DNA from: Flavobacterium commune
Lineage (GTDB): Bacteria; Bacteroidota; Bacteroidia; Flavobacteriales; Flavobacteriaceae
Direction of reading: 5' to 3'
Assembly: GCF_001857965.1 (NCBI RefSeq)
Contig: NZ_CP017774.1
Location: forward strand, 3,534,001-3,598,000
DNA length: 64,000 nt
Shown here: piece after piece, positions 32,816 through 42,226 of the stretch
Layout of the letters: the number at the start of each line of letters is the position of its first letter
How positions within the stretch are numbered: the first letter of the stretch is position 1
Notes under the pieces: model-generated
Databases searched by the model: none
What the model saw: the letters and a program-made list of their open reading frames with translations, nothing else
Told to the model about the DNA's origin: nothing
Translations under genes and position numbers: made by a program

Positions 32816-33547
32816 TTGAAGAAAGCCCTTTTTAACTGGAGCAGCGGAAAAGATTCTGCTTTAGCCTTATACAAAATCCTGCAAAATCCTGAATTTGAAA
32901 TCAACTGTTTGTTAACCAGTGTAAACCAACAATTTCAGCGCATTTCTATGCACGGTGTTAGAGTTGAACTGTTAAAACAACAAGCCGAAAGCATCGGAAT
33001 TCCATTGGAAATTATGCAAATTCCCGAAATGCCTACGATGGAAGTCTATGAGAATGTAATGCAGCAAACATTGGAAAAACTAAAAAAGAAAGGAATTACT
33101 CATTCGGTTTTTGGGGATATTTTTCTGGAAGATTTACGCCAATATCGTGAAGACAAATTAGCAATTATGGGGTTTGAAGGTGTTTTCCCGATTTGGAAAA
33201 TTCCAACAAAGGATTTAATTCAGGAATTTATTGCTTTAGGTTTTAAAACTATTGTGGTATGTGTCAACGAACGCTATTTAGACAAAAGTTTTGTAGGTCG
33301 TGTGATTGATCAGCAATTTATTGATGATTTACCCGAAAACGTAGATGTATGCGGAGAAAACGGCGAATTCCATACTTTTAGTTTTGACGGACCGATTTTT
33401 CAAAAACCGATCAATTTTGAAGTTGGCGAAGTGGTGTATCGAAAATATGAAAAGCCAAAACAAGACTCTTCAAATACAGCCTGTGATACCGATGATAAAA
33501 CCGCTTTTGATTATGGGTTTTGGTATTGTGATTTGATTCCTAAATAA
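32816..33547 (+). CDS. Diphthine-ammonia ligase-like ATP pyrophosphatase (Dph6 family)
   Basis: A 243-residue PP-loop ATPase with a TTG start at 32816. The P-loop is FNWSSGKDSALALYKI (6-21), a variant of SGGKDS. Further family marks are ISMHGVRVELLKQQAESIGI, SVFGDIFLEDLRQYRE, GFKTIVVCVNERYLDKSFVGR and DVCGENGEFHTFSFDGPIF (the E-N-G-E-F-H motif). In eukaryotes Dph6 amidates diphthine on EF-2; bacteria lack diphthamide, so the bacterial substrate is unknown, although a general amidation or adenylation of a carboxylate is likely. No operon partners. Confidence 0.85.
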   Translation: MKKALFNWSSGKDSALALYKILQNPEFEINCLLTSVNQQFQRISMHGVRVELLKQQAESIGIPLEIMQIPEMPTMEVYENVMQQTLEKLKKKGITHSVFGDIFLEDLRQYREDKLAIMGFEGVFPIWKIPTKDLIQEFIALGFKTIVVCVNERYLDKSFVGRVIDQQFIDDLPENVDVCGENGEFHTFSFDGPIFQKPINFEVGEVVYRKYEKPKQDSSNTACDTDDKTAFDYGFWYCDLIPK

Positions 33548-33623
33548 TTCAGACCATTAGCAATATAAAAATAGTTTTTATTATACTGCTTCGGGGCAGA
33601 GTCCATGAGGTATTAGAAAACAA

Positions 33624-33666
33624 CCGCAAATTCGCAGATTTTCATATTATAATCTGCGAATCAGCG
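33624..33666. repeat. Dispersed inverted repeat, copy 3
   Basis: CCGCAAATTCGCAGATT at 33624-33640 faces AATCTGCGAATCAGCG at 33651-33666. Same family as 10204-10248 and 18588-18645, here between two genes on the same strand. Confidence 0.7.
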
Positions 33667-33812
33667 TTAAAAAACGAAGCAAAGCTTCGAGGAATTAAAC
33701 CTAAAGAGATTAAATCTGACTTATAAAGATTAAAAAAATAACAGGAATAAATTAATTTTACGAAAAAAGAGTTAACTTATGTATAAAAATTAACTACCTA
33801 ATTTTTAAAAAG

Positions 33813-34904
33813 ATGAGCCTCATTCCTAAAATCCCGACTATCATTGATGCCGATAAAAAAATCTCAGCAATAGAATTTCTTCAGTATTTTGTTTTAATAA
33901 CATTGGTGTTGTATTTTGGAAAACTAATTTTTATCCCTCTTTCTTTTGCTCTTCTTATTAGTTTTATACTTTATCCTGTTTGTCGATGGTTTGAAAAAAA
34001 AGGAATCAGTCCTACAATTGCAATTGGCATCTCATTATTAATGGTGTTTCTATTAATGATAAGCATCCTAAGCTTACTTATTTTCCAAATTAAAGAATTT
34101 GCTTTAGAATGGGAACCTTTTAAGACTAAATTGCTGGAAGCCATTAATCAAATTAGTATTTTCATTTCGCAATATTTTAATATTACAAATACTGAACAAA
34201 TTTCTTTTTTTGAAAACCTGATAAACCATTCCGAGAATCAGGTTTTGGCTATTTTAGAATCTTCATTTTATTCTTTTTCCCACACTCTTTATTACGCTAT
34301 AATCATTCCTGTTTTCACGGCTCTTATTCTTTTTCATCGAAGTATGTTTACAGATGCTTTACTTAATTTTTTCCCTTCAAAACAAAAAGGAAAAATCCTT
34401 GAAATCCTTATGGAAACAATAAATGCTTACCATAATTTTATAAAAGGCATGTTGGGCGTTTATCTTATTGTTGGAATTCTCAATAGTATAGGACTTTTAA
34501 TTATAGGTATCCCACATCCTTTTATGTTTGGATTTATTGCTGCTATTTTAACATTTATTCCTTATGTTGGGATCATGATATCAGCACTTTTGCCAATTGC
34601 AATTTCATGGATTACTTTTAATTCTGTTTGGTACCCAATTGGAGTCATAGCTATTTTCTCGATTGTACAAATTTTAGAAGCTTATATCATTTTTCCCTAC
34701 GTAGTGGGAAATCGTTTAAAAATAAACACCCTTATTATTATCATCATGATTACTTTAGGAGGGATTTTATGGGGTGCTGCGGGAATGATATTGTTTATCC
34801 CATTTACAAGTATCATTAAGCTTATTGCTGACCGCACAGAAAGCCTAAAAGCAATTTCTATTTTATTAGGTGATGGTAAACAAAAAAAGGAGAAAACGGC
34901 ATAA
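33813..34904 (+). CDS. AI-2E family transporter (YdiK/PerM type)
   Basis: A 363-residue integral membrane protein with about eight helices: a pair at the start (ALLISFILYPVCRWFEKKGI), a soluble insert around 85-150, and a C-terminal bundle with VGILNSIGLLIIGIPHPFMFG, AAILTFIPYVGIMISALLPI and LGGILWGAAGMILFIPF. PxxxPxPGxxG-like loops in this bundle mark the family, which is named after the E. coli autoinducer-2 exporter TqsA but includes Na/H antiporters and proteins of unknown substrate. No signalling genes are nearby. It ends in a terminator shared with the convergent ackA. Confidence 0.85.
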   Translation: MSLIPKIPTIIDADKKISAIEFLQYFVLITLVLYFGKLIFIPLSFALLISFILYPVCRWFEKKGISPTIAIGISLLMVFLLMISILSLLIFQIKEFALEWEPFKTKLLEAINQISIFISQYFNITNTEQISFFENLINHSENQVLAILESSFYSFSHTLYYAIIIPVFTALILFHRSMFTDALLNFFPSKQKGKILEILMETINAYHNFIKGMLGVYLIVGILNSIGLLIIGIPHPFMFGFIAAILTFIPYVGIMISALLPIAISWITFNSVWYPIGVIAIFSIVQILEAYIIFPYVVGNRLKINTLIIIIMITLGGILWGAAGMILFIPFTSIIKLIADRTESLKAISILLGDGKQKKEKTA

Positions 34905-34934
34905 AAAAAGCTTCTGTTTTCAAGAAGCCTTTTA
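34903..34934. terminator. Bidirectional terminator
   Basis: GCTTCT (34910-34915) pairs with AGAAGC (34923-34928), with an A run on the left and TTTT on the right. It separates the convergent AI-2E and ackA genes. The left edge overlaps the last base or two of the transporter gene. Confidence 0.7.
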
Positions 34935-34942
34935 ATTACTGT

Positions 34943-36127
34943 TTAATTTAAAATCAAATCATAAACCTGATTGGCTATTTCTAATTCTTCATTGGTTGGC
35001 ACCACTAAAATTTTAGTCTTAGAATTTGGTGTATTTATTTCGCGAATGTCACTTGAACGGATATCATTTTTAGTTTCATCTAATTCCAATCCTAAAAACT
35101 GCATGTCGGCACATACCGATTTCCTGATATAAGCAGAGTTCTCCCCTATTCCTGCCGTAAAAACAATGGCGTCAATTCCGTTTAAAACTGCCGCATAAGA
35201 ACCAATGTATTTTTTAATGCGATACACATTCATATCAAGAGCCAACTGACAATTTACATCTCCTTTTTCGGCATTGGCCTGAATATCCCTTAAATCACTA
35301 TGACCAGTAAGTCCAAGCATTCCGCTTTGTTTTTGCAATACCGTATTTACTTCACTTAATTGATAGCCTAAAGTATTTACCATATAAAAAATGACCGACT
35401 GATCGATATCTCCGCTTCTTGTCCCCATTACCAATCCATTCATGGGACCAAATCCCATACTATGATCAATACTTTTTCCGTCTTTTACCGCGGTAATACT
35501 ACATCCATTTCCTAAATGAATTGTAATTATTTTGCTGCTTTTCTTTAAAAACCCAATTGCTTTTTCCGAAACATATTTATGAGACGTTCCATGAAAACCG
35601 TAGGCTCTGATTTTATTTTCGGTCAATAAGTAATTTGGAATTGCATATCGATAAGCCACTTCTGGCATAGTTTGATGAAAAGCAGTATCAAAAACAGCCA
35701 CTTGTTTAGCCGAAGGAAAAACTTCCTCGGCAACGATTATCCCTTCTAAATTGGCCGGATTATGCAAAGGAGCCAGCTCAAAAAGTTGTTTTATCTTTTC
35801 TTTTACTTCATCATCAATCATAACAGTATCCGAAAAACTAGCTCCACCATGAACAACTCTATGACCTACAGCTTCAATTTCCTGCGTACTTTTAATTACA
35901 CCAATAGTTTCATCCAATAATAATTGAGAAATTTTCTCCAATCCTATTTTATGATTGGCAATTGGCAAAATTTCTTCTATAGAATCTTTATTTGTTTTAT
36001 ACGTAAAATTAGAAGTCTCTAAACCTATCCTGTCAATCATCCCGCTACAAATCACTTCTTTTGAAGGCATATCAATTAATTGATATTTTATAGAAGAACT
36101 TCCTGAATTTATAATAACTATTTTCAT
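34943..36127 (-). CDS. ackA: Acetate kinase
   Basis: A 394-residue ASKHA-fold kinase. N-terminal signature IINSGSSSIKYQLIDM (4-19); second signature AFHGTSHKYVSEKAI; ATP-binding IHLGNGCSITAVKDG; FTAGIGENSAYIRK near the end. Length matches the family. It interconverts acetyl phosphate plus ADP with acetate plus ATP in the cytoplasm. The gene starts two bases after the pta stop on the same strand, so pta-ackA is one operon. Confidence 0.96.
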   Translation of the reverse strand: MKIVIINSGSSSIKYQLIDMPSKEVICSGMIDRIGLETSNFTYKTNKDSIEEILPIANHKIGLEKISQLLLDETIGVIKSTQEIEAVGHRVVHGGASFSDTVMIDDEVKEKIKQLFELAPLHNPANLEGIIVAEEVFPSAKQVAVFDTAFHQTMPEVAYRYAIPNYLLTENKIRAYGFHGTSHKYVSEKAIGFLKKSSKIITIHLGNGCSITAVKDGKSIDHSMGFGPMNGLVMGTRSGDIDQSVIFYMVNTLGYQLSEVNTVLQKQSGMLGLTGHSDLRDIQANAEKGDVNCQLALDMNVYRIKKYIGSYAAVLNGIDAIVFTAGIGENSAYIRKSVCADMQFLGLELDETKNDIRSSDIREINTPNSKTKILVVPTNEELEIANQVYDLILN

Positions 36128-36128
36128 T

Positions 36129-38222
36129 TTACAATCCTTGTGCTTGAATCGCCGTAATCACGACTGTGTTAATAATATCATCTACGGTACAACCACGACT
36201 CAAATCGTTTACCGGCTTGTTTAAACCTTGCAACATTGGCCCAATGGCCAAAGCTCCCGTTTCTCTCTGAACTGCTTTATAAGTATTGTTTCCTGTATTC
36301 AAATCCGGAAAAATAAGCACGCTCGCCTGCCCTGCCACTTCTGAGTTTGGCATTTTGCTTTGACCCACTTCCATATCAACAGCCGCATCATACTGAATAG
36401 GCCCTTCTATTTTTAAATCGGGACGTTTTTTCTTTACAATTTCAGTTGCTGTTCGCACTTTTTCTACTTCATCCCCTTTTCCTGACGAACCCGAAGAATA
36501 AGACAACATAGCCACTTTAGGTTCTATTCCGAAAGCCATACTAGAATCGGCAGAAGAAATCGCAATTTCGGCCAATTGTTCAGCAGTAGGATTCGGATTA
36601 ATGGCACAGTCCCCAAAAATAGAAACTCTGTCTTCTAAACACATGAAAAATATAGAAGAAACCACACTCGAATTAGGCTTGGTTTTAATAAACTGCAAAG
36701 CTGGTAAAATAGTATGCTGTGTGGTATGTGCCGCACCGGAAACCATTCCGTCCGCATGACCTTTGTACACCATCATTGTTCCAAAATAAGACACATCTTC
36801 CATTAAATCTTTGGCCATAGCCATAGAAACATTCTTGTTTTTTCGAAGCTCATAATACGTATTTACATAATCATCATAATAAGGCGATACTATAGGATTA
36901 ATAATATTCACTTTCGAAAAATCAAAAGCTATTCCTAATTCGGCTACTTTATTTTCTATTTGTTTTTTGTTTCCAATGATAGAAATATCTACCACATCCA
37001 TCGCTAATAATCGGGAGGTCGCAATAATTATTCTATCGTCATTTCCTTCCGGCAGGACAACGTGTTTTCGGTGTTGTTTGGCTCTTTTTACCAAATTGTA
37101 CTGAAACATTTTTGGCGTCATTCCTTCTGCTTCAAACGCACTTAATTTATCCGACAGTTCATCTAAATCAACGTACTTTTCAAAGGTGCTTATTGAGGTT
37201 TCTATTTTATGAATATTCTCGGCATAAATCTTAGATTGTATAGAACCTATTTTGTTGGTTATTCGGTATGTACCACCTTCAACTGCAATAATTGGCACAA
37301 CACTGTTTAACCCTTCAATTAACTTCAAAATACTGTCTTCAGGAAGTATATTCCCCGTTAAAATAATTCCCGAAACCGTCGGGTAATTCACCGATTCATT
37401 GGCCTGTAAAGCTCCCAAAATAATATCGGCTCTATCTCCCGGAGTAATGACCAACGCATTCTCTTTTAGATGCAATAAATAATTTCGCAATTGCATAGCA
37501 CCTACACTAAAACTACCTACTTCATTATTAATAAACTCCTTACCAAAAAGAATCTTAGCATCCAATTCCTCAACTATTTCTTTAACCGTAGGATTGTTTA
37601 AACTTGAGATGACAGGAATAGCACTCACCAAAACTTCTTTGGGTAAAACACTTCGCAAACCATCCTCTGCTAATTTTAAGTTTTCGGGTTGGATTTTATT
37701 GGCAATAAAAGCCAACACTTCAACTTCTTTATTTTTAAAAGAATCATAAGCAAGATATTCTCCATCCAAAAATTCTTCGAGAGTTTTCCCAACACCTGAA
37801 CCAACAATTATGGTTGGAATACCTAAATTCTTAGCAATAAGAACATTCATATCTAACTCGATTGCTGTTCCTTCACCACTAAAACTGGTTCCTTCAACCA
37901 ATACAAAATCAAAACGCTCTTCTAAATGTTTGAATTTTTCGATAATCAAATCTAAAACATCGCCTATTTTACCTTTATTCTTTTTCTTGATTAATTGACT
38001 CTTGGTAATGGCAAAAGCATCTTCAAAACGAATATCCAAACCAAAATGAGATATTACCGTTTCGATATGATTGTCTAATTTTCCATCCTCAAAATCTTCA
38101 ATAATAGGCCTAAAATAGCCTACTTTGGCAGTTTTACCAATAAGCATACTCATTAATCCAAGCGTAATAATCGATTTCCCGCTATTACTTTCTGAAGTTG
38201 CGATATAAATGGCTTTGTTCAT
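36129..38222 (-). CDS. pta: Phosphate acetyltransferase (long form)
   Basis: A 697-residue three-domain enzyme. The N-terminal P-loop domain contains ATSESNSGKSIITLGLM (8-24); a DRTGG regulatory domain follows in the middle (about 215-320, with VITPGDRADIILGAL); the catalytic PTA domain occupies about 375-697 with VKRAKQHRKHVVLPEGNDDR and SYSSGSSGKGDEVEKVRTAT. It converts acetyl-CoA and phosphate to acetyl phosphate. The long form with regulatory domains is that of E. coli and many Bacteroidetes. It is translated just before ackA, two bases apart. Confidence 0.95.
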   Translation of the reverse strand: MNKAIYIATSESNSGKSIITLGLMSMLIGKTAKVGYFRPIIEDFEDGKLDNHIETVISHFGLDIRFEDAFAITKSQLIKKKNKGKIGDVLDLIIEKFKHLEERFDFVLVEGTSFSGEGTAIELDMNVLIAKNLGIPTIIVGSGVGKTLEEFLDGEYLAYDSFKNKEVEVLAFIANKIQPENLKLAEDGLRSVLPKEVLVSAIPVISSLNNPTVKEIVEELDAKILFGKEFINNEVGSFSVGAMQLRNYLLHLKENALVITPGDRADIILGALQANESVNYPTVSGIILTGNILPEDSILKLIEGLNSVVPIIAVEGGTYRITNKIGSIQSKIYAENIHKIETSISTFEKYVDLDELSDKLSAFEAEGMTPKMFQYNLVKRAKQHRKHVVLPEGNDDRIIIATSRLLAMDVVDISIIGNKKQIENKVAELGIAFDFSKVNIINPIVSPYYDDYVNTYYELRKNKNVSMAMAKDLMEDVSYFGTMMVYKGHADGMVSGAAHTTQHTILPALQFIKTKPNSSVVSSIFFMCLEDRVSIFGDCAINPNPTAEQLAEIAISSADSSMAFGIEPKVAMLSYSSGSSGKGDEVEKVRTATEIVKKKRPDLKIEGPIQYDAAVDMEVGQSKMPNSEVAGQASVLIFPDLNTGNNTYKAVQRETGALAIGPMLQGLNKPVNDLSRGCTVDDIINTVVITAIQAQGL

Positions 38223-38297
38223 TTTATAAATATTTAAACTTATTTTATTAATTCAATTCTTTTGGCAATTCTACCAACACACAACCGATAATTATTC

Positions 38298-39368
38298 TCA
38301 AAACCATCTTCTCTTTTTAAAATAAAGAACCATCAGGATTACTATTAAAAACATTATACCAATTACAGTATAATACCCATTTTGATATCTTAATTCAGGC
38401 ATATAATCAAAATTCATCCCATAGACACCTACAATAAACGTTAACGGAATAAATATAGCAGACACTATCGTAAGCGTTTTCATAATCTCATTCATCTTAT
38501 GCGATTGAGAAGAAAAAAAGAAATTTGAAGCTCCTTCAAGCATTCCCAAATCTGATTCAATTTGTTCCAAAAGCTCTAAACTTTTTTGATGCAATCTTGA
38601 AAAATAAACATAAGAATCCATCTGAATCACATTACAAACAACATCTTCTTTTAATGTTTTAATACCGTACAATGAATCCCTTAGTGGAATAATAGAGCGT
38701 TTTAAAAAACTTAAATTATCCCTGTGTTTTTCAATTCGTATTAAAACATCAGGATTAGTACTTGTTTTTGACAAATCAATCAACTCCTCTACCTTATCTT
38801 CTTCATTTTCGATAGTAATATAAAAATTCTCCATAACGGCCTCTAGAAGCAGAGAAAGCAAATAATCAGCTTTTTTAGTTCTCACAACTCCCGAATGAGT
38901 GCGTATCCTTTCCCTGATATGCGAAAAAAAATCACTACTCTTTTCCTGAAAAGAAATCAAAATCTCATCTTTTATAAAAAAACTAATCTGTTCTGAACTG
39001 ATATTATCTGAGTTCTCCGTTGGTAATATCGACTTTATATTAAAAAACAAACTACTGGCCGATTCTTCCATTTTTGTCCTTCTTGAAGTATTTAAAATAT
39101 CCGAAAGCAGATAACTATCAATACTAAAAAAATCCCCAATTCCCTCCACTGTATTAATATCACTCAAACCATGTAAATTAAGCCAGTTTGTTTTTGTATT
39201 GTCGATACATTCCCTAAAATCTGAAATAGCTAAATCCTGGTATTCTGTAAAATCCAAATCGTCATACACAAACAACTGCATTTTTGACTCCAGCTTCTTG
39301 TGTTTTCCCGTATATACTAACTGATTCAAATGTACTTTTCTAGCCTTTTTATATTTTATTTTTCTCAT
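38298..39368 (-). CDS. corA: CorA-type magnesium/cobalt transporter
   Basis: A 356-residue protein: N-terminal cytoplasmic alpha/beta domain, a long helix region (about 160-285) and two C-terminal transmembrane helices. The selectivity motif is present as YGMNF within FIVGVYGMNFDYMPEL. The tail after the second helix (YFKKRRWF) is basic, as in the family. It forms a pentameric channel for Mg2+. It lies between pta-ackA and dnaK on the same strand, separated from dnaK by two hairpins, so it is likely read from its own promoter. Confidence 0.9.
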   Translation of the reverse strand: MRKIKYKKARKVHLNQLVYTGKHKKLESKMQLFVYDDLDFTEYQDLAISDFRECIDNTKTNWLNLHGLSDINTVEGIGDFFSIDSYLLSDILNTSRRTKMEESASSLFFNIKSILPTENSDNISSEQISFFIKDEILISFQEKSSDFFSHIRERIRTHSGVVRTKKADYLLSLLLEAVMENFYITIENEEDKVEELIDLSKTSTNPDVLIRIEKHRDNLSFLKRSIIPLRDSLYGIKTLKEDVVCNVIQMDSYVYFSRLHQKSLELLEQIESDLGMLEGASNFFFSSQSHKMNEIMKTLTIVSAIFIPLTFIVGVYGMNFDYMPELRYQNGYYTVIGIMFLIVILMVLYFKKRRWF

Positions 39369-39521
39369 AAAGAAATCATTTAACAGTAATATTACAAAAA
39401 ACTTTTGGCAAAAAAGTACAACTTAACAATTTAAAAACACAGATTAACTCTGACAAAAGTAAATTGAAATAGTTTTTTCTTTTATGAGATAAATCATGTT
39501 TTGGAAATAATTTAAACAAAC

Positions 39522-39553
39522 AAACCCGAGAGGTTTTTGAACCTGTCGGGTTT
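39522..39553 (-). terminator. Second hairpin downstream of dnaK
   Basis: AAACCCGA (39522-39529) with TCGGGTTT (39546-39553) encloses an inner stem AGGTT-TTTG-AACCT (39531-39544). It is a strong stem with a single G-G mismatch, lying just beyond the first dnaK terminator, and may act as a back-up stop. Confidence 0.6.
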
Positions 39554-39564
39554 AATAAACAAAA

Positions 39565-39590
39565 AAACCGAGCCATTTCTAGCCCGGTTT
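39565..39590 (-). terminator. Terminator after dnaK
   Basis: AAACCG (39565-39570) pairs with CGGTTT (39585-39590), and the minus strand continues with T residues (A run at 39561-39567). Confidence 0.7.
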
Positions 39591-39626
39591 TATCTTAATA
39601 CTCAGTACTAATTAAGTAATACTAAA

Positions 39627-41504
39627 TTATTTTACTTCTTCGTAATCTACGTCTTGAACGTTATCACCTTCAGCTTGTGGCTCAGCAGCAGCTTGACCTT
39701 GCTCTCCTTGAGCGTACATAGCTTCAGTAGCAGTTTTCCAAGCAGCATTTACATTATCTAAACCTTTTTGAATAGCAGCAATATCTTGAGATTGGTGCGC
39801 CATTCTAAGTTCAGTTAAAGCAAATTCGATAGCTGTTTTGTTCTCATCTGAAATTTTATCTCCCAATTCTTTCAATTGACTTTCAGTTTGGAAAATAGTA
39901 CTATCAGCTTCGTTTAATTTTTCAGCTCTTTCTTTTGCAGCTTTGTCAGCATCAGCATTCGCTTCTGCATCTTTTTTCATTTGTTCGATTTCTTCAGCTG
40001 TTAAACCAGAAGAAGCTTCGATACGGATATCGTGAGATTTTCCAGTTCCTTTATCAGTAGCAGAAACTTTGATGATACCATTAGCATCGATATCGAAAGA
40101 AACTTCGATTTGAGGAACTCCTCTTGGTGCTGGTGGAATACCGTCTAAGTGGAAACGACCGATAGTTTTGTTATCTGCAGCCATTGCTCTAGCTCCTTGT
40201 AATACATGAATTTCAACAGATGGTTGAGAATCAGCAGCAGTAGAGAATACTTGAGATTTTTTAGTTGGGATAGTAGTATTAGCTTCGATAAGAACAGTCA
40301 TTACACCACCCATTGTTTCGATACCTAAAGATAATGGAGTAACGTCAAGTAACAATACATCTTTTACATCTCCAGAAAGTACACCACCTTGGATAGCAGC
40401 TCCAATAGCTACAACCTCATCAGGGTTAACTCCTTTAGAAGCTTTTTTACCGAAGAATTTCTCAACTTCTTCAACTATTCTTGGGATACGAGTAGAACCT
40501 CCTACTAAGATTACTTCGTCGATATCAGAAACTGATAAACCAGCATCTTTTAACGCTTTAGCAACTGGTGCCATAGAACGTTTTACTAAAGAATCAGCTA
40601 ATTGCTCAAATTTAGAACGAGATAATTTTTTAACTAAGTGTTTTGGTCCTGAAGCCGTAGCAGTTACGTATGGTAAGTTGATTTCAGTTTCAGCAGAAGC
40701 AGATAATTCAATCTTAGCTTTCTCAGCAGCTTCTTTAATACGTTGTAAAGACATTGGGTCTAAACGCAAGTCAACACCTTCTTCAGCTTTGAATTCGTCA
40801 GCTAACCAGTCAATGATGACCTGATCAAAATCGTCTCCTCCTAAGTGAGTATCTCCATTAGTAGATAATACTTCGAAAACTCCGTCTCCTAATTCAAGAA
40901 CAGAAATATCAAAAGTACCTCCTCCTAAATCGTAAACAGCAATTTTTTGATCAGTTCCTTTTTTATCTAATCCGTAAGCTAATGCAGCTGCAGTTGGCTC
41001 ATTGATGATACGCATAACTTTAAGACCAGCAATTTCACCAGCTTCTTTAGTAGCTTGACGTTGTGCATCGTTAAAGTAAGCAGGAACAGTAATAACTGCT
41101 TCAGTAACTGTCTGACCTAAATAGTCTTCAGCAGTTTTTTTCATTTTTTGAAGTGTCATAGCTGACAATTCTTGAGCAGTGTACAAACGACCGTCAATAT
41201 CCACACGTGGCGTATTGTTGTCACCTTTTACAACACTGTAAGGAACTCTTTTTGCTTCTTCAGTAATTTCAGCAAATGAATGTCCCATAAAACGTTTGAT
41301 AGAAGCAATAGTCTTAGTTGGATTAGTTACTGCTTGTCTTTTTGCAGGATCACCCACTTTAATTTCTCCACCTTCTACAAAAGCGATGATAGATGGCGTT
41401 GTTCTTTTCCCTTCTGCGTTAGGAATAACAACTGCTTCACTACCTTCCATTACAGAAACACAAGAGTTGGTCGTACCTAAATCAATTCCGATTATTTTAC
41501 CCAT
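39627..41504 (-). CDS. dnaK: Chaperone protein DnaK (Hsp70)
   Basis: A 625-residue Hsp70. ATPase signatures are [17 protein letters not shown] (4-20), [19 protein letters not shown] and [20 protein letters not shown]. The linker and substrate-binding domain follow ([20 protein letters not shown]), and the tail ends in [12 protein letters not shown], the acidic C-terminus common to bacterial DnaK. It folds and protects proteins in the cytoplasm. No grpE or dnaJ lies next to it here. I found no CIRCE element or clear TAnnTTTG promoter in the 299 bases upstream, so its heat control is not visible. Confidence 0.97.
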   Translation of the reverse strand: MGKIIGIDLGTTNSCVSVMEGSEAVVIPNAEGKRTTPSIIAFVEGGEIKVGDPAKRQAVTNPTKTIASIKRFMGHSFAEITEEAKRVPYSVVKGDNNTPRVDIDGRLYTAQELSAMTLQKMKKTAEDYLGQTVTEAVITVPAYFNDAQRQATKEAGEIAGLKVMRIINEPTAAALAYGLDKKGTDQKIAVYDLGGGTFDISVLELGDGVFEVLSTNGDTHLGGDDFDQVIIDWLADEFKAEEGVDLRLDPMSLQRIKEAAEKAKIELSASAETEINLPYVTATASGPKHLVKKLSRSKFEQLADSLVKRSMAPVAKALKDAGLSVSDIDEVILVGGSTRIPRIVEEVEKFFGKKASKGVNPDEVVAIGAAIQGGVLSGDVKDVLLLDVTPLSLGIETMGGVMTVLIEANTTIPTKKSQVFSTAADSQPSVEIHVLQGARAMAADNKTIGRFHLDGIPPAPRGVPQIEVSFDIDANGIIKVSATDKGTGKSHDIRIEASSGLTAEEIEQMKKDAEANADADKAAKERAEKLNEADSTIFQTESQLKELGDKISDENKTAIEFALTELRMAHQSQDIAAIQKGLDNVNAAWKTATEAMYAQGEQGQAAAEPQAEGDNVQDVDYEEVK

Positions 41505-41754
41505 TTTTAATATATTTAATTTTTATTATATACTCGATTTAATAACTCAACGTGCTTAAGTCAATCTTTGTGCCAATATTAAAGCTCCCTATAAATTGTC
41601 ATAAAATGTTAAAGCTGTCGCAAAACAACTGACAAGATGGCATTTTAAGCTAACTGACAGACTTGCAAAAAGCAGAAACAATACTGTCATAGTCATAACA
41701 AATACTAAGAACAAGAAGCTATTTCCCGCTCTCCGCCAAATTACATCAGAAGTA

Positions 41755-41784
41755 TTGGTATAATTTGATTTTAACCTATATTTG
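41755..41784 (+). promoter_or_regulatory. Promoter of the DUF1398 gene
   Basis: TTG at 41755-41757, 19 bases, then TATATTTG at 41777-41784: both boxes at the usual spacing, 20 bases before the ATG at 41804. Confidence 0.7.
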
Positions 41785-41803
41785 AAAACCTAAAATTTAA
41801 AAT

Positions 41804-42193
41804 ATGTTTACCATAGATCAAATCAAAGCAGCACATGAAAAAGTAAAATCGGGTGCTGATTTCCCCAATTACATTCAGGACTTAATAAATCTAGGCGTAA
41901 AAGGTTACGATACTATCGTTACTGATGGTCGCGTTTCTTATTATGGAGATAACGACTTTACCGCAAGTACAGATAAAAAATACGACGCACTCCCAATTGC
42001 CTCTGTGACAAACAAAGAACGTTTTATTGAATTTCTGGTAATGCACCAGGACGGTCAAACCGACTATTATACTTTTTGCCAACATGCAGCCCAATGTGGT
42101 ATTGCCAAATGGCGGGTAGACATCATCGAAATGACTTGTACCTATTATGATAATGCCGAAAATCCTATCCTAATAGAGAAAATTCCGGAATAA
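41804..42193 (+). CDS. DUF1398 family protein
   Basis: A 129-residue soluble protein. IKAAHEKVKSGADFPNYIQD near the start, DGRVSYYGDNDFTAS in the middle and YYTFCQHAAQCGIAKWRVDI near the C-terminus are typical of DUF1398 (E. coli YbcV-like). The family function is not known. The conserved Cys/His cluster (CQHAAQCG) could bind metal but this is speculation. It is followed 33 bases later by a serine hydrolase gene, probably in the same transcript. Confidence 0.85.
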   Translation: MFTIDQIKAAHEKVKSGADFPNYIQDLINLGVKGYDTIVTDGRVSYYGDNDFTASTDKKYDALPIASVTNKERFIEFLVMHQDGQTDYYTFCQHAAQCGIAKWRVDIIEMTCTYYDNAENPILIEKIPE

Positions 42194-42226
42194 CACAGCT
42201 ATCCTGTTAAAACCAAAAAACCAACC

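Noticed and set aside
41505..41803. CIRCE or other heat-shock operator before dnaK
   Set aside because: No 9-base inverted repeat of the CIRCE type was found, and no clear TAnnTTTG element faces dnaK.
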